Assembly (NCBI RefSeq): GCF_011752565.1
Contig: NZ_VWXK01000018.1
Coordinates: 1-64,000 of the forward strand
Source: Pantoea sp. Ap-967
Lineage (GTDB): Bacteria; Pseudomonadota; Gammaproteobacteria; Pseudomonadales; Pseudomonadaceae
DNA length: 64,000 nucleotides
Reading direction: 5' to 3'
The position numbers and the translations under genes were made by a program. The notes beneath the pieces are model-generated. The model saw only the letters and a program-made list of their open reading frames with translations, searched no databases and had not been told where the DNA came from. Positions 1 to 8,785 of the stretch are shown one piece after another; positions within the stretch are counted from its first letter, which is position 1; every line of letters starts with the position of its first letter.

Positions 1-364
1 TGCTGTCATGCGCAAGTATCTGACAGGCATCTGGGCGTGCATGCGTGGGGATGAGCCATTTGATACGGCCAAGCTTTTCAGCTCTGAACACCTCAGAAAA
101 GCTTGACCATCAACAGAGTATCTACATCTGTTTCGGGCCAATGTTCCTGTTGCCTGCGCGCGCGGCCCCTTGGCGCGCGACTGTAGGAGCAGGCTTGCCT
201 GCGATGCGCCGCGCGGGCGGCGCTCGATCTCACAGGCCCTGAAAAACTCAAGCCAGGCACCCCATCAAAAAAACAAACCCGCATTTCACCGGTTGTTCCC
301 CCCTTAACCCCACCCCGCCGCCGCCCACAATAGCGCCCCCAGCATCACCCCGGGTGGCCGAGCC
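1..364. other. Intergenic region upstream of flhB
   Basis: I see no convincing gene in this stretch. It carries one REP-like element (181-225) and a GC-rich leader in front of flhB. The short open frames here overlap the REP and lack ribosome binding sites. No clear sigma-28 or sigma-54 promoter was recognised upstream of flhB, so transcription may start outside the window or from a weak promoter. Confidence 0.5.
181..225. repeat. REP-like element, variant core
   Basis: It begins GTAGGAGC and has an imperfect palindrome (AGGCTTGCCT) followed by a second GC-rich inverted stretch (GCGCCGCGCGGGCGGCGC). It resembles P. putida REPs, but the core differs from the common GGGGCAAGCCC form. Confidence 0.6.
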
Positions 365-1534
365 ATGGCCGAGACCAGCACAGAAGACCGGACGGAAGCG
401 GCCACCCCGCGCCGCATCGAAAAGGCCCGCGAAGAAGGCCAGGTCGCCCGTTCCCGCGAACTGAGCACCTTCATCATGCTGCTGGCCGGCATCGGTGGCC
501 TGTGGAGCCTGGGTGGCCACCTGTACGACCGCCTGGGCGGCATCGTCGAGCGTGGGCTGCTGTTCGACCGCGCCCAGCTGTTCGACACCGCGCTGATGCT
601 CAGCACCCTCGCCTCCCTGGCCAGCTCTGCGCTGCTGGCGCTGGTGCCGTTCTTCGCCCTCATGCTGCTTGCCGCCATCGCCGCACCCACCCTGCTCGGC
701 GGCCTGGTAATTACCCTGGGCGCGCTGAAACCACGGTTTTCCAGGCTCAACCCCGTCAGTGGCCTGGGCCGCCTGTTTTCCCTGCAGGTGCCGGTGGAAC
801 TGGCCAAGGCCGTGGCCAAGGCAGCGCTGATCGGCACCGTGCTGTACCTCTACCTGAAGGCCCATGTCGGCCAGCTGCTGGGCCTGCCCAAGCTACCGCC
901 GCACCAGGCCCTGGCCACCTTGCTGGCCTTGACTGCCAAGTCCTGCGCCACCTGCGTGGCCGCGTTGATCGTGGTGGTCGGTATCGACACCCCCTACCAA
1001 CTGTGGACCTACGCCAAGAACCTGCGCATGTCCAAGGAGGAGGTGCGCCAGGAACACAAGAACGCCGACGGCGACCCCCACGTCAAGGCGCGCATCCGCC
1101 GCCTGCAACAGGCCCGCGCGCGGCGGCGAATGATGAGCAAGGTGCCCAAGGCCGACGTGGTGGTCACCAACCCCAGCCACTTCGCCGTGGCCCTGAGCTA
1201 CCGCCGCGACAAGGACGGCGCGCCGCGGGTCATCGCCAAGGGCGCCGATGCCGTGGCCCTGCGCATTCGCGAGATCGCCGCCGAACACCAGTTGCCGATT
1301 CTGCAAGCCCCGCCCCTGGCGCGGGCCCTGTACTTCAACGTCGACCTCGACCGGCAGATTCCCGGCGAGCTCTACACGGTGGTGGCCGAGGTGGTGGCCT
1401 GGGCCATTCGCCTCAAGCGCGTCGCCGAGCACGGCGGCCTGGTGCCGCCTACCCCCGTCAACCTCAACGTCCCTGAAGGCATGGACCAACCAGGGCGCAG
1501 CCGAACCCGAACCGAGGACCCAACACCCCCATGA
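365..1534 (+). CDS. flhB: Flagellar type III export switch protein FlhB
   Basis: Inner-membrane component of the flagellar export gate that switches substrate class from rod/hook to filament. The 389-residue protein has the N-terminal FlhB signature (EDRTEAATPRRIEKAREEGQ), four membrane segments within about residues 30-210, and a cytoplasmic domain containing the autocleavage site. That site reads N269-P270-S271-H272, whereas almost all FlhB proteins have NPTH. The C-terminal tail beyond about residue 355 is Pro-rich. The start codon has only a weak upstream Shine-Dalgarno. The gene overlaps flhA by 4 bases (ATGA), implying translational coupling. The family is certain. Assignment to a second flagellar system rests on the neighbours: flhA, fliA and motAB, but no fliR or flhF. 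Confidence 0.95.
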   Translation: MAETSTEDRTEAATPRRIEKAREEGQVARSRELSTFIMLLAGIGGLWSLGGHLYDRLGGIVERGLLFDRAQLFDTALMLSTLASLASSALLALVPFFALMLLAAIAAPTLLGGLVITLGALKPRFSRLNPVSGLGRLFSLQVPVELAKAVAKAALIGTVLYLYLKAHVGQLLGLPKLPPHQALATLLALTAKSCATCVAALIVVVGIDTPYQLWTYAKNLRMSKEEVRQEHKNADGDPHVKARIRRLQQARARRRMMSKVPKADVVVTNPSHFAVALSYRRDKDGAPRVIAKGADAVALRIREIAAEHQLPILQAPPLARALYFNVDLDRQIPGELYTVVAEVVAWAIRLKRVAEHGGLVPPTPVNLNVPEGMDQPGRSRTRTEDPTPP

Positions 1535-3624
1535 AAGGCCTGACCGCCCTGCTCCGCCGCGACAACTGGCCCGCTGGCGCCGACCTGAAGATCATGACCG
1601 GCCCGGTGCTGATCGTGCTCATCCTGTCGATGATGATCCTGCCGCTGCCAAGCTTCATCCTCGACCTGCTGTTCACCTTCAACATCGCCCTGGCGATCAT
1701 GGTGCTGATCGTCAGCATGCTCACCGAGAAGCCGCTGGATTTCTCCGCCTTCCCCTCGGTGCTGCTGTTCACCACCCTGCTGCGGCTGTCACTGAACGTG
1801 GCCTCCACGCGGGTCATCCTGATGCACGGGCACACCGGCACCGACGCTGCCGGCAAGGTCATCGAAGCGTTCGGCGAGTTCCTGGTGGGCGGTAACTTCG
1901 CGGTGGGCCTGGCGCTGTTCCTGATCCTGGTGACCATCAACTTCATGGTGATCACCAAGGGTGCCGGGCGTATCGCCGAGGTGGGCGCGCGCTTCACCCT
2001 CGACTCGATGCCCGGCAAGCAGATGGCCATCGACGCCGACCTCAACGCCGGCCTGATCGGTGAGCCAGAGGCGCGCAAGCGCCGCCGCGAGGTGGCCCAG
2101 GAGGCCGACTTCTTCGGTTCCATGGACGGCGCCAGCAAGTTCGTGCGCGGCGACGCCGTGGCCGGCCTGGTAATCATGGGCGTGTGCGTGGTCGGTGGCC
2201 TGGCCATCGGCCTGCTGCAACACGGCATGAGCTTCGCCGACGCCGCCCACACCTACACCATGCTGACCATTGGCGACGGCCTGGTGGCGCAGATTCCCGG
2301 GCTGGTGATTTCCATTGCCGCCGGCGTGATGGTGTCGCGGGTCAACACCGAGGAAGACGTCAGCCGGCAGATGATCGGCCAGCTGTTCAGCCGGCCCAAG
2401 ATGCTGATGATGACGGCCGGGGTGATGGGCCTGCTGGGCCTGGTGCCGGGCATGCCGAACCTGGTGTTCCTGCTGCTCACCGCCCTGCTCGGCGGCCTGG
2501 GCTGGTGGTTCTCGCGCCAGGAGCAGGAAGCCGCGCAGGCCCCTGCCTTGGACGCCCAGCCCAAGGCCGCGGTGCAGAGCAGCGAGGCCAGCTGGGATGA
2601 CGTGAAGCTGGTGGAAACCTTGAGCCTGCGGGTGGGCCACCGCCTGATCCCGCTGGTGGACGTGCGCCAGCAGGGCGAACTGAGCACGCGCATCAAGAGC
2701 CTGCGCAAGAAGTTCGCCCAGGACGTGGGCTTCCTGCCGCCCGTGGTGCATGTGCGCGACAACCTGGAGCTGCCGCCCAACACCTACATCATCAGCCTCA
2801 AGGGCGTGGAAGTGGGGCGCGGCGAGATCTACCCCGGCAAGTGGCTGGCGATCAACCCCGGCAAGGTCACCGGCCAGCTGGAGGGCAAGGAGGCCGTGGA
2901 CCCGGCCTTCGGCCTGCCCGCCATCTGGATCGAGCAGAACCTGCGCGAGCACGGGCAGATCTACGGCTACACCGTGGTCGACGCCAGCACCGTGGCCGCC
3001 ACCCACCTGAACCACCTGCTGCACCAGCACGCCAAGGATCTGCTGGGGCGCAGCGAGGTGCAGAAGCTGCTGGACAAGCTGGGCAACGACGGCAAGAGCC
3101 TGGCCGACGAGGTGGTGCCCAAGCTGCTGAGCCTCACCCAACTGCAGCGTATTCTGCAGAGCCTGCTGGAAGAACAGGTGCCGATTCGCGACCTGCGCAC
3201 CCTGCTCGACACCCTGGCCGAACACGCCGGGGCCCAGCAGCCGCCAGACATCGCCGAGCTGACCGCACTGGTGCGCGTGGCCCTGGGCCGCTCCATCGTC
3301 AACCAGTACTACGCCAACAAGCCCGAGCTCAATGTCATCGGCCTGGACTTCAACCTGGAGCAGGTGGTGATGCAGGCGGTGGGCAATGGCGGCGCGCTGG
3401 AACCCAGCCTGGCAGACACCCTGATGAAGGAAACCACCCAGGCCTTGAAGCGCCAGGAGCTGGGCAACAACCCCGCCGTGCTGGTGGTGCCCAATCGCCT
3501 GCGCCCGGTGCTGTCGCGCTTCCTGCGCCGGCGCCTGCGCCAGTTGGCGGTGATCGCCCTCAGCGAAGTGCCCGACGACCGCACCCTGCGCATCACCAGC
3601 ATCATTGGCGCGCCGGCCGGTTAA
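1531..3624 (+). CDS. flhA: Flagellar export apparatus protein FlhA
   Basis: Large export-gate subunit (FHIPEP family) that forms the nonameric ring docking chaperone-substrate complexes. At 697 residues it has the usual length. The N-terminal third has about eight membrane helices, beginning KIMTGPVLIVLILSMMILPL, and the conserved cytoplasmic loop with RISEVGARFTLDSMPGKQM-like sequence (here RIAEVGARFTLDSMPGKQMA). The C-terminal half is the soluble docking domain. It starts within the last codons of flhB, so the two are co-translated. In the main polar cluster of Pseudomonas, flhA is followed by flhF and fleN. Here fliA follows directly, which supports a separate, lateral-type cluster. Confidence 0.97.
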   Translation: MKGLTALLRRDNWPAGADLKIMTGPVLIVLILSMMILPLPSFILDLLFTFNIALAIMVLIVSMLTEKPLDFSAFPSVLLFTTLLRLSLNVASTRVILMHGHTGTDAAGKVIEAFGEFLVGGNFAVGLALFLILVTINFMVITKGAGRIAEVGARFTLDSMPGKQMAIDADLNAGLIGEPEARKRRREVAQEADFFGSMDGASKFVRGDAVAGLVIMGVCVVGGLAIGLLQHGMSFADAAHTYTMLTIGDGLVAQIPGLVISIAAGVMVSRVNTEEDVSRQMIGQLFSRPKMLMMTAGVMGLLGLVPGMPNLVFLLLTALLGGLGWWFSRQEQEAAQAPALDAQPKAAVQSSEASWDDVKLVETLSLRVGHRLIPLVDVRQQGELSTRIKSLRKKFAQDVGFLPPVVHVRDNLELPPNTYIISLKGVEVGRGEIYPGKWLAINPGKVTGQLEGKEAVDPAFGLPAIWIEQNLREHGQIYGYTVVDASTVAATHLNHLLHQHAKDLLGRSEVQKLLDKLGNDGKSLADEVVPKLLSLTQLQRILQSLLEEQVPIRDLRTLLDTLAEHAGAQQPPDIAELTALVRVALGRSIVNQYYANKPELNVIGLDFNLEQVVMQAVGNGGALEPSLADTLMKETTQALKRQELGNNPAVLVVPNRLRPVLSRFLRRRLRQLAVIALSEVPDDRTLRITSIIGAPAG

Positions 3625-3633
3625 GGGGCGAAT

Positions 3634-3655
3634 ACCCCTGCAACTTCGGGGTTGT
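3634..3655 (+). terminator. Weak stem-loop after flhA
   Basis: A short inverted repeat ACCCC...GGGGT with a nine-base loop is followed by TTGTT. It is a weak terminator candidate at best, and partial read-through from flhA into fliA remains likely. Confidence 0.25.
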
Positions 3656-3662
3656 TCTCGGC

Positions 3663-3689
3663 TTAGCCTGCGCCCCGTCACGCCGATAA
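3663..3689 (+). promoter_or_regulatory. Putative sigma-28 (FliA) promoter of fliA
   Basis: A perfect GCCGATAA -10 box (3682-3689) lies 15 bases after a weak TTAG in the -35 position (consensus TAAA-N15-GCCGATAA). It sits 48 bases upstream of fliA and suggests autoregulation of the sigma factor. The -35 match is poor, so the call rests on the -10 box and the context. Confidence 0.5.
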
Positions 3690-3737
3690 TCGCGCCGTTA
3701 CCCCCATCGCCACCCTTGTTCTTCACAGGCACGCACG

Positions 3738-4430
3738 ATGTATACGGCACAAGGCAAGATGCACCAGCAGGAGCTGCTTCAGCAGTACTTGCCCTTGGTC
3801 AAGAAGCATGCGCTGAACCTCAAGACCCGCCTGCCGGCTGGCGTCGACATGGATGACCTGATCCAGGCCGGCAGCATCGGCCTGCTCGATGCCCTGACCC
3901 GCTACGACCAGAGCCTGGGCATTCCCTTCGGCACCTTTGCCGCGCACCGCATCCGCGGCGCGATGATCGACGAACTGCGCACCCGCGATTGGGCGCCACG
4001 GCGGGTGCGGCGCTACGCCCGCCTGCTCGAAGACACCCTGCACCGCCTGGAGCAAAGCCTGGGCCGCCCCCCCGGCGAGCGCGAGATCGCTGCCGCCATG
4101 GGCATGTCCCTGGGTGAATACCAGCAGCTGCTGTGGGACATCAACGGCAGCCACATGCTGGCCATCGACCAGGTGCACGAAGACACCCTGGAACACGACG
4201 AGCCCCATGGCCGCAACCCGCTCAATGCCTTGCTCGACGAACGCAACCACAGCGGCCTGATCCGCGCCATCGAGAACCTGCCGGAACGCGAGCGGCTGCT
4301 GATGGTGCTGTACCACCAGGAGAAGCTGAACATGCGCGAGATCGGCCTGGTGCTGGAGATCAGCGAATCGCGCGTGTGCCAGTTGCACAGCCTGGCAATC
4401 GCCCGGCTGCGCGCCTCGTTGGCGGCCTGA
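3738..4430 (+). CDS. fliA: Flagellar sigma-28 factor FliA
   Basis: RNA polymerase sigma factor for late flagellar genes (flagellin, motor, chemotaxis). The 230-residue length matches FliA proteins. Region 2 contains MDDLIQAGSIGLLDALTRYD and the FGTFAAHRIRGAMIDELR segment. The region 2-3 junction has DWAPRRVRR. Region 4, near the C-terminus, has LPERERLLMVLYHQEKLNM followed by the helix-turn-helix EIGLVLEISESRVCQLHS. No anti-sigma flgM lies in the window. A consensus-like GCCGATAA box precedes the gene. Because a separate main-system fliA is expected elsewhere in a pseudomonad, this is probably the dedicated sigma factor of the second flagellar set. The ribosome binding site is weak. Confidence 0.95.
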   Translation: MYTAQGKMHQQELLQQYLPLVKKHALNLKTRLPAGVDMDDLIQAGSIGLLDALTRYDQSLGIPFGTFAAHRIRGAMIDELRTRDWAPRRVRRYARLLEDTLHRLEQSLGRPPGEREIAAAMGMSLGEYQQLLWDINGSHMLAIDQVHEDTLEHDEPHGRNPLNALLDERNHSGLIRAIENLPERERLLMVLYHQEKLNMREIGLVLEISESRVCQLHSLAIARLRASLAA

Positions 4431-4458
4431 CCGCCTTTTTGCCGAACGGAACCTCACC

Positions 4459-5787
4459 ATGAAAATCAGCGTATTCGGCTCGGGCTACGTCGGCCTGGTG
4501 GCCAGCGCCTGCCTGGCCGATGTTGGCCATGACGTGCTGTGCATGGACATCGACCCGCAACGCATCGCCCAGCTTGAGCAAGGCGAAGTGCCTATCCATG
4601 AACCCGGCCTGGGCCTGCTGGTGCAAGCCAACCTGCGCGCCGGCCGGCTGCGCTTCAGCACCGGCGCGGCCGATGCGGTGGCCTTTGCCGAAGTGTTGTT
4701 CATCGCAGTGGGCACGCCACCTGACGAGGACGGCTCGGCCGACCTGCGCCACGTGCTGGCGGTGGCCCGCGACATTGGCCGCCACATGAATGCCTACAAG
4801 CTGGTGGTGGGCAAGTCCACGGTGCCGGTCGGCACCGGTGAGAAGGTGCATGACACCATTGCCGCCGAGCTGGCCGCACGGGGCCTGACGCTGCCGTTCG
4901 ATGTGTGCTCGAACCCGGAATTTCTCAAGGAAGGCGCCGCCATCGAGGACTTCACCCGTGGCGCGCGCATCGTCGTCGGTAGCGACTCCGAGCAGGTGAA
5001 ACGCCTGATGCGCGAATGCTACGCGCCGTACAACCGCCACCACGACAAGCTGATGTTCATGAGCCTGCGTGCCGCCGAGCTGACCAAGTACGCCGCCAAC
5101 GCCATGCTGGCGACCAAGATCAGCTTCATGAACGAAATGGCCAACCTGGCCGAGCACCTGCAGGTCGACATCGAGCAAGTGCGCCTGGGCATCGGCAGCG
5201 ACCCGCGTATCGGCTACGACTTCATCTACCCCGGCTGCGGCTATGGGGGCTCGTGTTTCCCCAAGGACATCCAGGCCCTGAGCCGCAGCGCCCAGGCGGT
5301 GGGCTACGAGGCGCAATTGCTGGAGGCGGTGGAGGCGATCAACCAGCGGCAGAAAGCTTCGCTGTTGCGCAAGTTGCAGCAGGCCCTGGGCGGTGAACTT
5401 GAAGGCCGGACCATCGCGGTATGGGGCCTGGCATTCAAGCCGAACACCGACGACATGCGCGCCGCGCCCAGCCGCGCGCTGATGGAGGCGCTGTGGCAGG
5501 CCGGTGCGCGGGTGCAGGCCTACGACCCGGAAGCCATGGCCGAATGCCGCCGCTTGTATGGCGAGCGCGATGACCTGTTGCTGGCCGGTGACCGGATTCA
5601 GGCCGTGAAAGGCGCCGATGCGCTGGTGATCTGCACCGAGTGGAAGGCGTTTCGCAGCGTCGATTTTCACTGGCTGCGCCAACAGCTGCGCTGCGCGGTG
5701 GTGATCGACGGGCGCAACCTCTACGACCCCCAGGCGGTGGCCGAAGCCGGCCTGATCTACCGGGCCGTGGGCCGCCAGTCCCTGTAG
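4459..5787 (+). CDS. ugd: UDP-glucose 6-dehydrogenase
   Basis: Oxidises UDP-glucose to UDP-glucuronate with two NAD+. The 442-residue protein has the N-terminal Rossmann motif GSGYVG (residues 7-12), the central dimerisation helix region (AELTKYAANAMLATKISF), the catalytic cysteine C266 in GGSCFPKD, and a C-terminal UDP-binding domain (WGLAFKPNTDDMR). It starts 28 bases after fliA on the same strand and sits among flagellar genes. UDP-GlcA or a derivative is therefore a plausible sugar donor for flagellin modification, although capsule or LPS use cannot be excluded. The stop codon TAG is the first part of a REP element. Confidence 0.93.
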   Translation: MKISVFGSGYVGLVASACLADVGHDVLCMDIDPQRIAQLEQGEVPIHEPGLGLLVQANLRAGRLRFSTGAADAVAFAEVLFIAVGTPPDEDGSADLRHVLAVARDIGRHMNAYKLVVGKSTVPVGTGEKVHDTIAAELAARGLTLPFDVCSNPEFLKEGAAIEDFTRGARIVVGSDSEQVKRLMRECYAPYNRHHDKLMFMSLRAAELTKYAANAMLATKISFMNEMANLAEHLQVDIEQVRLGIGSDPRIGYDFIYPGCGYGGSCFPKDIQALSRSAQAVGYEAQLLEAVEAINQRQKASLLRKLQQALGGELEGRTIAVWGLAFKPNTDDMRAAPSRALMEALWQAGARVQAYDPEAMAECRRLYGERDDLLLAGDRIQAVKGADALVICTEWKAFRSVDFHWLRQQLRCAVVIDGRNLYDPQAVAEAGLIYRAVGRQSL

Positions 5788-5871
5788 GAGCGGGCTTGCC
5801 CCGCGAACACCGGCGCAGCCGGTGCCATGCACCGCGTCGCTTGCTTCGCGGGGCAAGCCCGCTCCTACAGG
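5782..5871. repeat. REP pair (GGGGCAAGCCC core) between convergent genes
   Basis: Two copies in opposite orientation (TGTAGGAGCGGGCTTGCCCC ... GGGGCAAGCCCGCTCCTACA) flank a smaller inverted repeat, CACCGGCGCAGCCGGTG. The element fills the whole gap between ugd and the convergent glycosyltransferase gene and may act as a bidirectional terminator. Confidence 0.9.
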
Positions 5872-8586
5872 TCACGCGCGGCAATGGCGCCGGTAGTGCT
5901 CGGCAACATCACCCTGCAGCACCTGCAGGGCCGCATCCTTGGCGTCGTAGACCGTGTGCAGCAGAAACGCCAGTTTCAGCCGCTGGTTATCGCTCAAGCT
6001 CGCCAAGCGCGTGGCATCTGGCAGATACAACGCATCTGCGCACATCAACTGCGACGCGCCCAGCCCAGCGCTTGGGGCATCGCCCTGGGTATAGCGGCGG
6101 TACTGCAGGTTATGCAGCCCGCACAGGCTGAACCCCAGCGGCGCCAGGCACTGGCTGAGGCGGCTGGCATCCGCCTGGCCCTCATGGGTCGGGGTGAAGT
6201 TGACCCGCGCTTGCACCAGCAGGCAATCGGCCAGTGTACGGCTGCCGTGCTCAAGCACCTTCAGGCTGTCATTGAGGTTGTCGAGCAGCAACCAGTCCAG
6301 CGAGCCCAGGCCCTCGATGGCGTCCAGGCGCAGGGACGGCATCGGCAGGCGCGCCAGCACCCGCGCAGGGTCCAACGCGCCAGCCGCGGGCAGCGGCGCC
6401 AGGGTCGCGCTCAGCGCTGGGTCCAGGCAGGCATGCAAGGTCAGCGGCTGGCCGTCGCCCAACGCCACCTTGGGGAAATGATGCAGCTCGCCCAACTGCG
6501 CCAGTTGTTCGGCGTTGCCCACACGCCCGGCCGGGTCGAAGGCCAGGGTCGACAGCACCCCCAGGCGCTGCAGCGCGACGTAGTGCGGCGAGGCCAGCAA
6601 GCTGGCGCCATGGTCGAGGGTGACGATGCGGCCCTGGAACTTGAAGCTGAACGCCTGCGCCTGGGCCGGGGCTGCCGGGTGCTGCAGCACCACCGCTTGG
6701 CTGTCGCCGTCGAACACTGCCTGCCCTTGCGGGTTCAGGGCCAGCGCCGCCGGTGCCTGGCCCGCGCAGTGGCGCTGCCAGATGGCCCGCAGGGCATTGC
6801 CCAGGTGGCCGGCAAAGCGCTTGCTGTCGCACACCGGTGAATTCATCAGCACCCCGCGCAGCAGGCTACGAATGGTGGCCAGGCTGCGCAGGTCGCGGGC
6901 CAGGCCCGCTGCGCGCTGGCAATAGGCATCCCAACTGTCGACCACCAGCTCAGGCAGCCCGGCATTGACCAGGTGCGTGGCAGAGTGACGGCCAGCGAAG
7001 GTCGGCCCTGGCAGCGTGACCACAGGCACCCCCATCAACAGCGCTTCGCAGGTGGTCAGGCCACCGGAATAGGGCCAGGGGTCGAGGGCGATATCGACTC
7101 GGTTGTAGCTTTCCAGCAGGCCCTTGTGGCCCACCGGCCCTTCGATCTGCACCCGCTCTGGCGCGATGCCGTGGTCTTGCAGCACCCCGTGCACATGCTG
7201 CTGCAGGCCAGGGTTGGCGAAGGCTCCGCCCTTGAGCAGCAGGCGCGAGCCGGGCACTTCGTGCAGCAGCTCGGCCCAGCGGGCCAGCAGCAGGTCGTTG
7301 ACCTTGGTGGGGTTGTTGAAACAGCCGAAGGTGACATAACCGTTGGCCTGCGCCGGCAACGCCTGCACGTCCGGGGCGTAGGGCGGTGGGTCGTAGCAGA
7401 TGTAGTCATCAGGCAGGCGGATCAGCTTTTCGGTGTAGAAGGCGTCTTCACCCGGCGGTGACTCGATGGCATCGCTGAGCAGGTAGTCGATGGCCGCAAG
7501 GCCTGTGGTGTTGATCAGGCCACCGACCCATTTGACCAGCAGCGGCGCTGGCTGCAAGGCCATGCAGCCCATGCGGTTGCCGGCGTTGTGGCCGCTCAGG
7601 TCGATCAGGATGTCGACCTGATCGTCGCGAATCTGCTGGGCCAGGCGCTCATCGTCCATGTGCTTGATCGGGCGCCAGGCCTGCACGCGGGCGCGGATGC
7701 GCCGGGTCAGGTGATCGCTGACCTGGCTGCTGCTGTAGGCCAGCAGCTGGAATTGATGAGCCGGCAGGTGTTCCAGCACGCCGACGATCATGTTGCCCAC
7801 CGGGTGCTGGCGCAGGCCATCGGAAACCAGGCCGATGCGCAGGCACTTGTCAGGTGCCAGGTCGGCCATCCGTGGCCGTGGCGGCACATGGGCCGGGCCG
7901 AAGCGGGTTTGCCACTGCTTGCAGACCTCGAAGATGTAGTCGCGGCTGCGGGTGGGGTCGTAATGCAGGGTGGTCAGGCGGTTGGAATACGGCAGTACGT
8001 CCTTGCGCCCAGCCAGCTCGACGGCGCGGCTGTAGTGTTGGTCAGCCAGGGCCAGTTGGCCGATGTCCTTGTACAGGTTGGCCAGGTTGTTCCAGTGGCT
8101 GTAGTCGGTGGGTTCTTTTTTGACCAGCGTCTCGAACAGCGCGATGGCTTCGCCATGGCGGTCGAGGCGGCCCAGGGTCAGGGCCTTGCGCGAGAGCATG
8201 CGGCCATTGCCGGGCTCGGCGTGCAGGGCCTGCTCGATATGCGCCAGGGCCTGGGTGAAACGGCCTTTTTCGAAATGCAGCGTGGCCAGGCGGTGGTGCG
8301 CCGGGGCGAACTGCGGGGCCAGTTGCACGGCGTGGTTGGCCAGGGTTTCGGCACGCTCGCTGTCGCCCAGCTTCTGGGCTGCCTTGGCCACCAGCTCCAA
8401 GGCTTCGGGATGCGCGGGGCGCAGCTGCAGGGCTTGCTCGAAACTGGCCAGGGCCTGCTCCGGTGCCAAGGCCAGTTGCAGGTTGCCGAGGGTTTGCCAG
8501 GCAGCGGCATCGTCCGGGCGGCGCTGGCAGAGGCGGCGGGCCTGGGCGAGGTCGGTGGGGGCAGTGGAGCGGCTGGGTTTGGGCAT
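5872..8586 (-). CDS. TPR / SPINDLY-type O-GlcNAc transferase-like glycosyltransferase with FkbM-like C-terminus
   Basis: Probably a cytoplasmic protein glycosyltransferase acting on flagellin. The 904-residue protein has three parts. TPR repeats cover about residues 15-215 (for example FEQALQLRPAHPEALELVAK). An OGT/SPINDLY GT41-like catalytic region covers about 245-600, with LRIGLVSDGLRQHPVGNM, ILIDLSGHNAGNRMG, FGCFNNPTKVND and ALDPWPYSGGLTTCEALLMG. An extra C-terminal block of about 270 residues contains LDAIEGLGSLDWLLLDNLND, which resembles the core of FkbM methyltransferases, but I find no clear SAM-binding motif in it. The gene is 200 bases downstream of flagellin on the same strand with a REP pair between. 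Flagellin glycosylation is inferred from this position. Confidence 0.85.
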   Translation of the reverse strand: MPKPSRSTAPTDLAQARRLCQRRPDDAAAWQTLGNLQLALAPEQALASFEQALQLRPAHPEALELVAKAAQKLGDSERAETLANHAVQLAPQFAPAHHRLATLHFEKGRFTQALAHIEQALHAEPGNGRMLSRKALTLGRLDRHGEAIALFETLVKKEPTDYSHWNNLANLYKDIGQLALADQHYSRAVELAGRKDVLPYSNRLTTLHYDPTRSRDYIFEVCKQWQTRFGPAHVPPRPRMADLAPDKCLRIGLVSDGLRQHPVGNMIVGVLEHLPAHQFQLLAYSSSQVSDHLTRRIRARVQAWRPIKHMDDERLAQQIRDDQVDILIDLSGHNAGNRMGCMALQPAPLLVKWVGGLINTTGLAAIDYLLSDAIESPPGEDAFYTEKLIRLPDDYICYDPPPYAPDVQALPAQANGYVTFGCFNNPTKVNDLLLARWAELLHEVPGSRLLLKGGAFANPGLQQHVHGVLQDHGIAPERVQIEGPVGHKGLLESYNRVDIALDPWPYSGGLTTCEALLMGVPVVTLPGPTFAGRHSATHLVNAGLPELVVDSWDAYCQRAAGLARDLRSLATIRSLLRGVLMNSPVCDSKRFAGHLGNALRAIWQRHCAGQAPAALALNPQGQAVFDGDSQAVVLQHPAAPAQAQAFSFKFQGRIVTLDHGASLLASPHYVALQRLGVLSTLAFDPAGRVGNAEQLAQLGELHHFPKVALGDGQPLTLHACLDPALSATLAPLPAAGALDPARVLARLPMPSLRLDAIEGLGSLDWLLLDNLNDSLKVLEHGSRTLADCLLVQARVNFTPTHEGQADASRLSQCLAPLGFSLCGLHNLQYRRYTQGDAPSAGLGASQLMCADALYLPDATRLASLSDNQRLKLAFLLHTVYDAKDAALQVLQGDVAEHYRRHCRA

Positions 8587-8671
8587 GGGGGACGGCCTTG
8601 TGGCGGTGGAAGCTTGGGGAATCCTATGCCTGGGTCGCGCGGTTCAAAGCCGGGATAAACCCCATAAAAAG

Positions 8672-8776
8672 CAGCGCCGCCTTCGCGACGCATCGCGAGC
8701 TGCGCTCGCTCCTACGGGTTGTATGCAAAACCGGTAGGAGCGAGCGCAGCTCGCGATGCGCCGCGAAAGCGGCGCC
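8672..8776. repeat. REP pair (GCGAGC...GCTCGC core)
   Basis: Inverted copies of GATGCGCCGC...CGCGAGCTGCGCTCGCTCCTAC are separated by about 20 bases. The pair lies between the flagellin gene and the downstream glycosyltransferase gene on the minus strand and could attenuate read-through from the strongly expressed flagellin gene. Confidence 0.9.
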
Positions 8777-8785
8777 CGTTGCGCA

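Noticed and set aside
1789..3750. 653-codon open frame antisense to flhA
   Set aside because: GC-rich third positions in flhA keep the opposite strand open. The translation is His/Gln/Ala-rich with no domain, and the plus-strand gene is certain.
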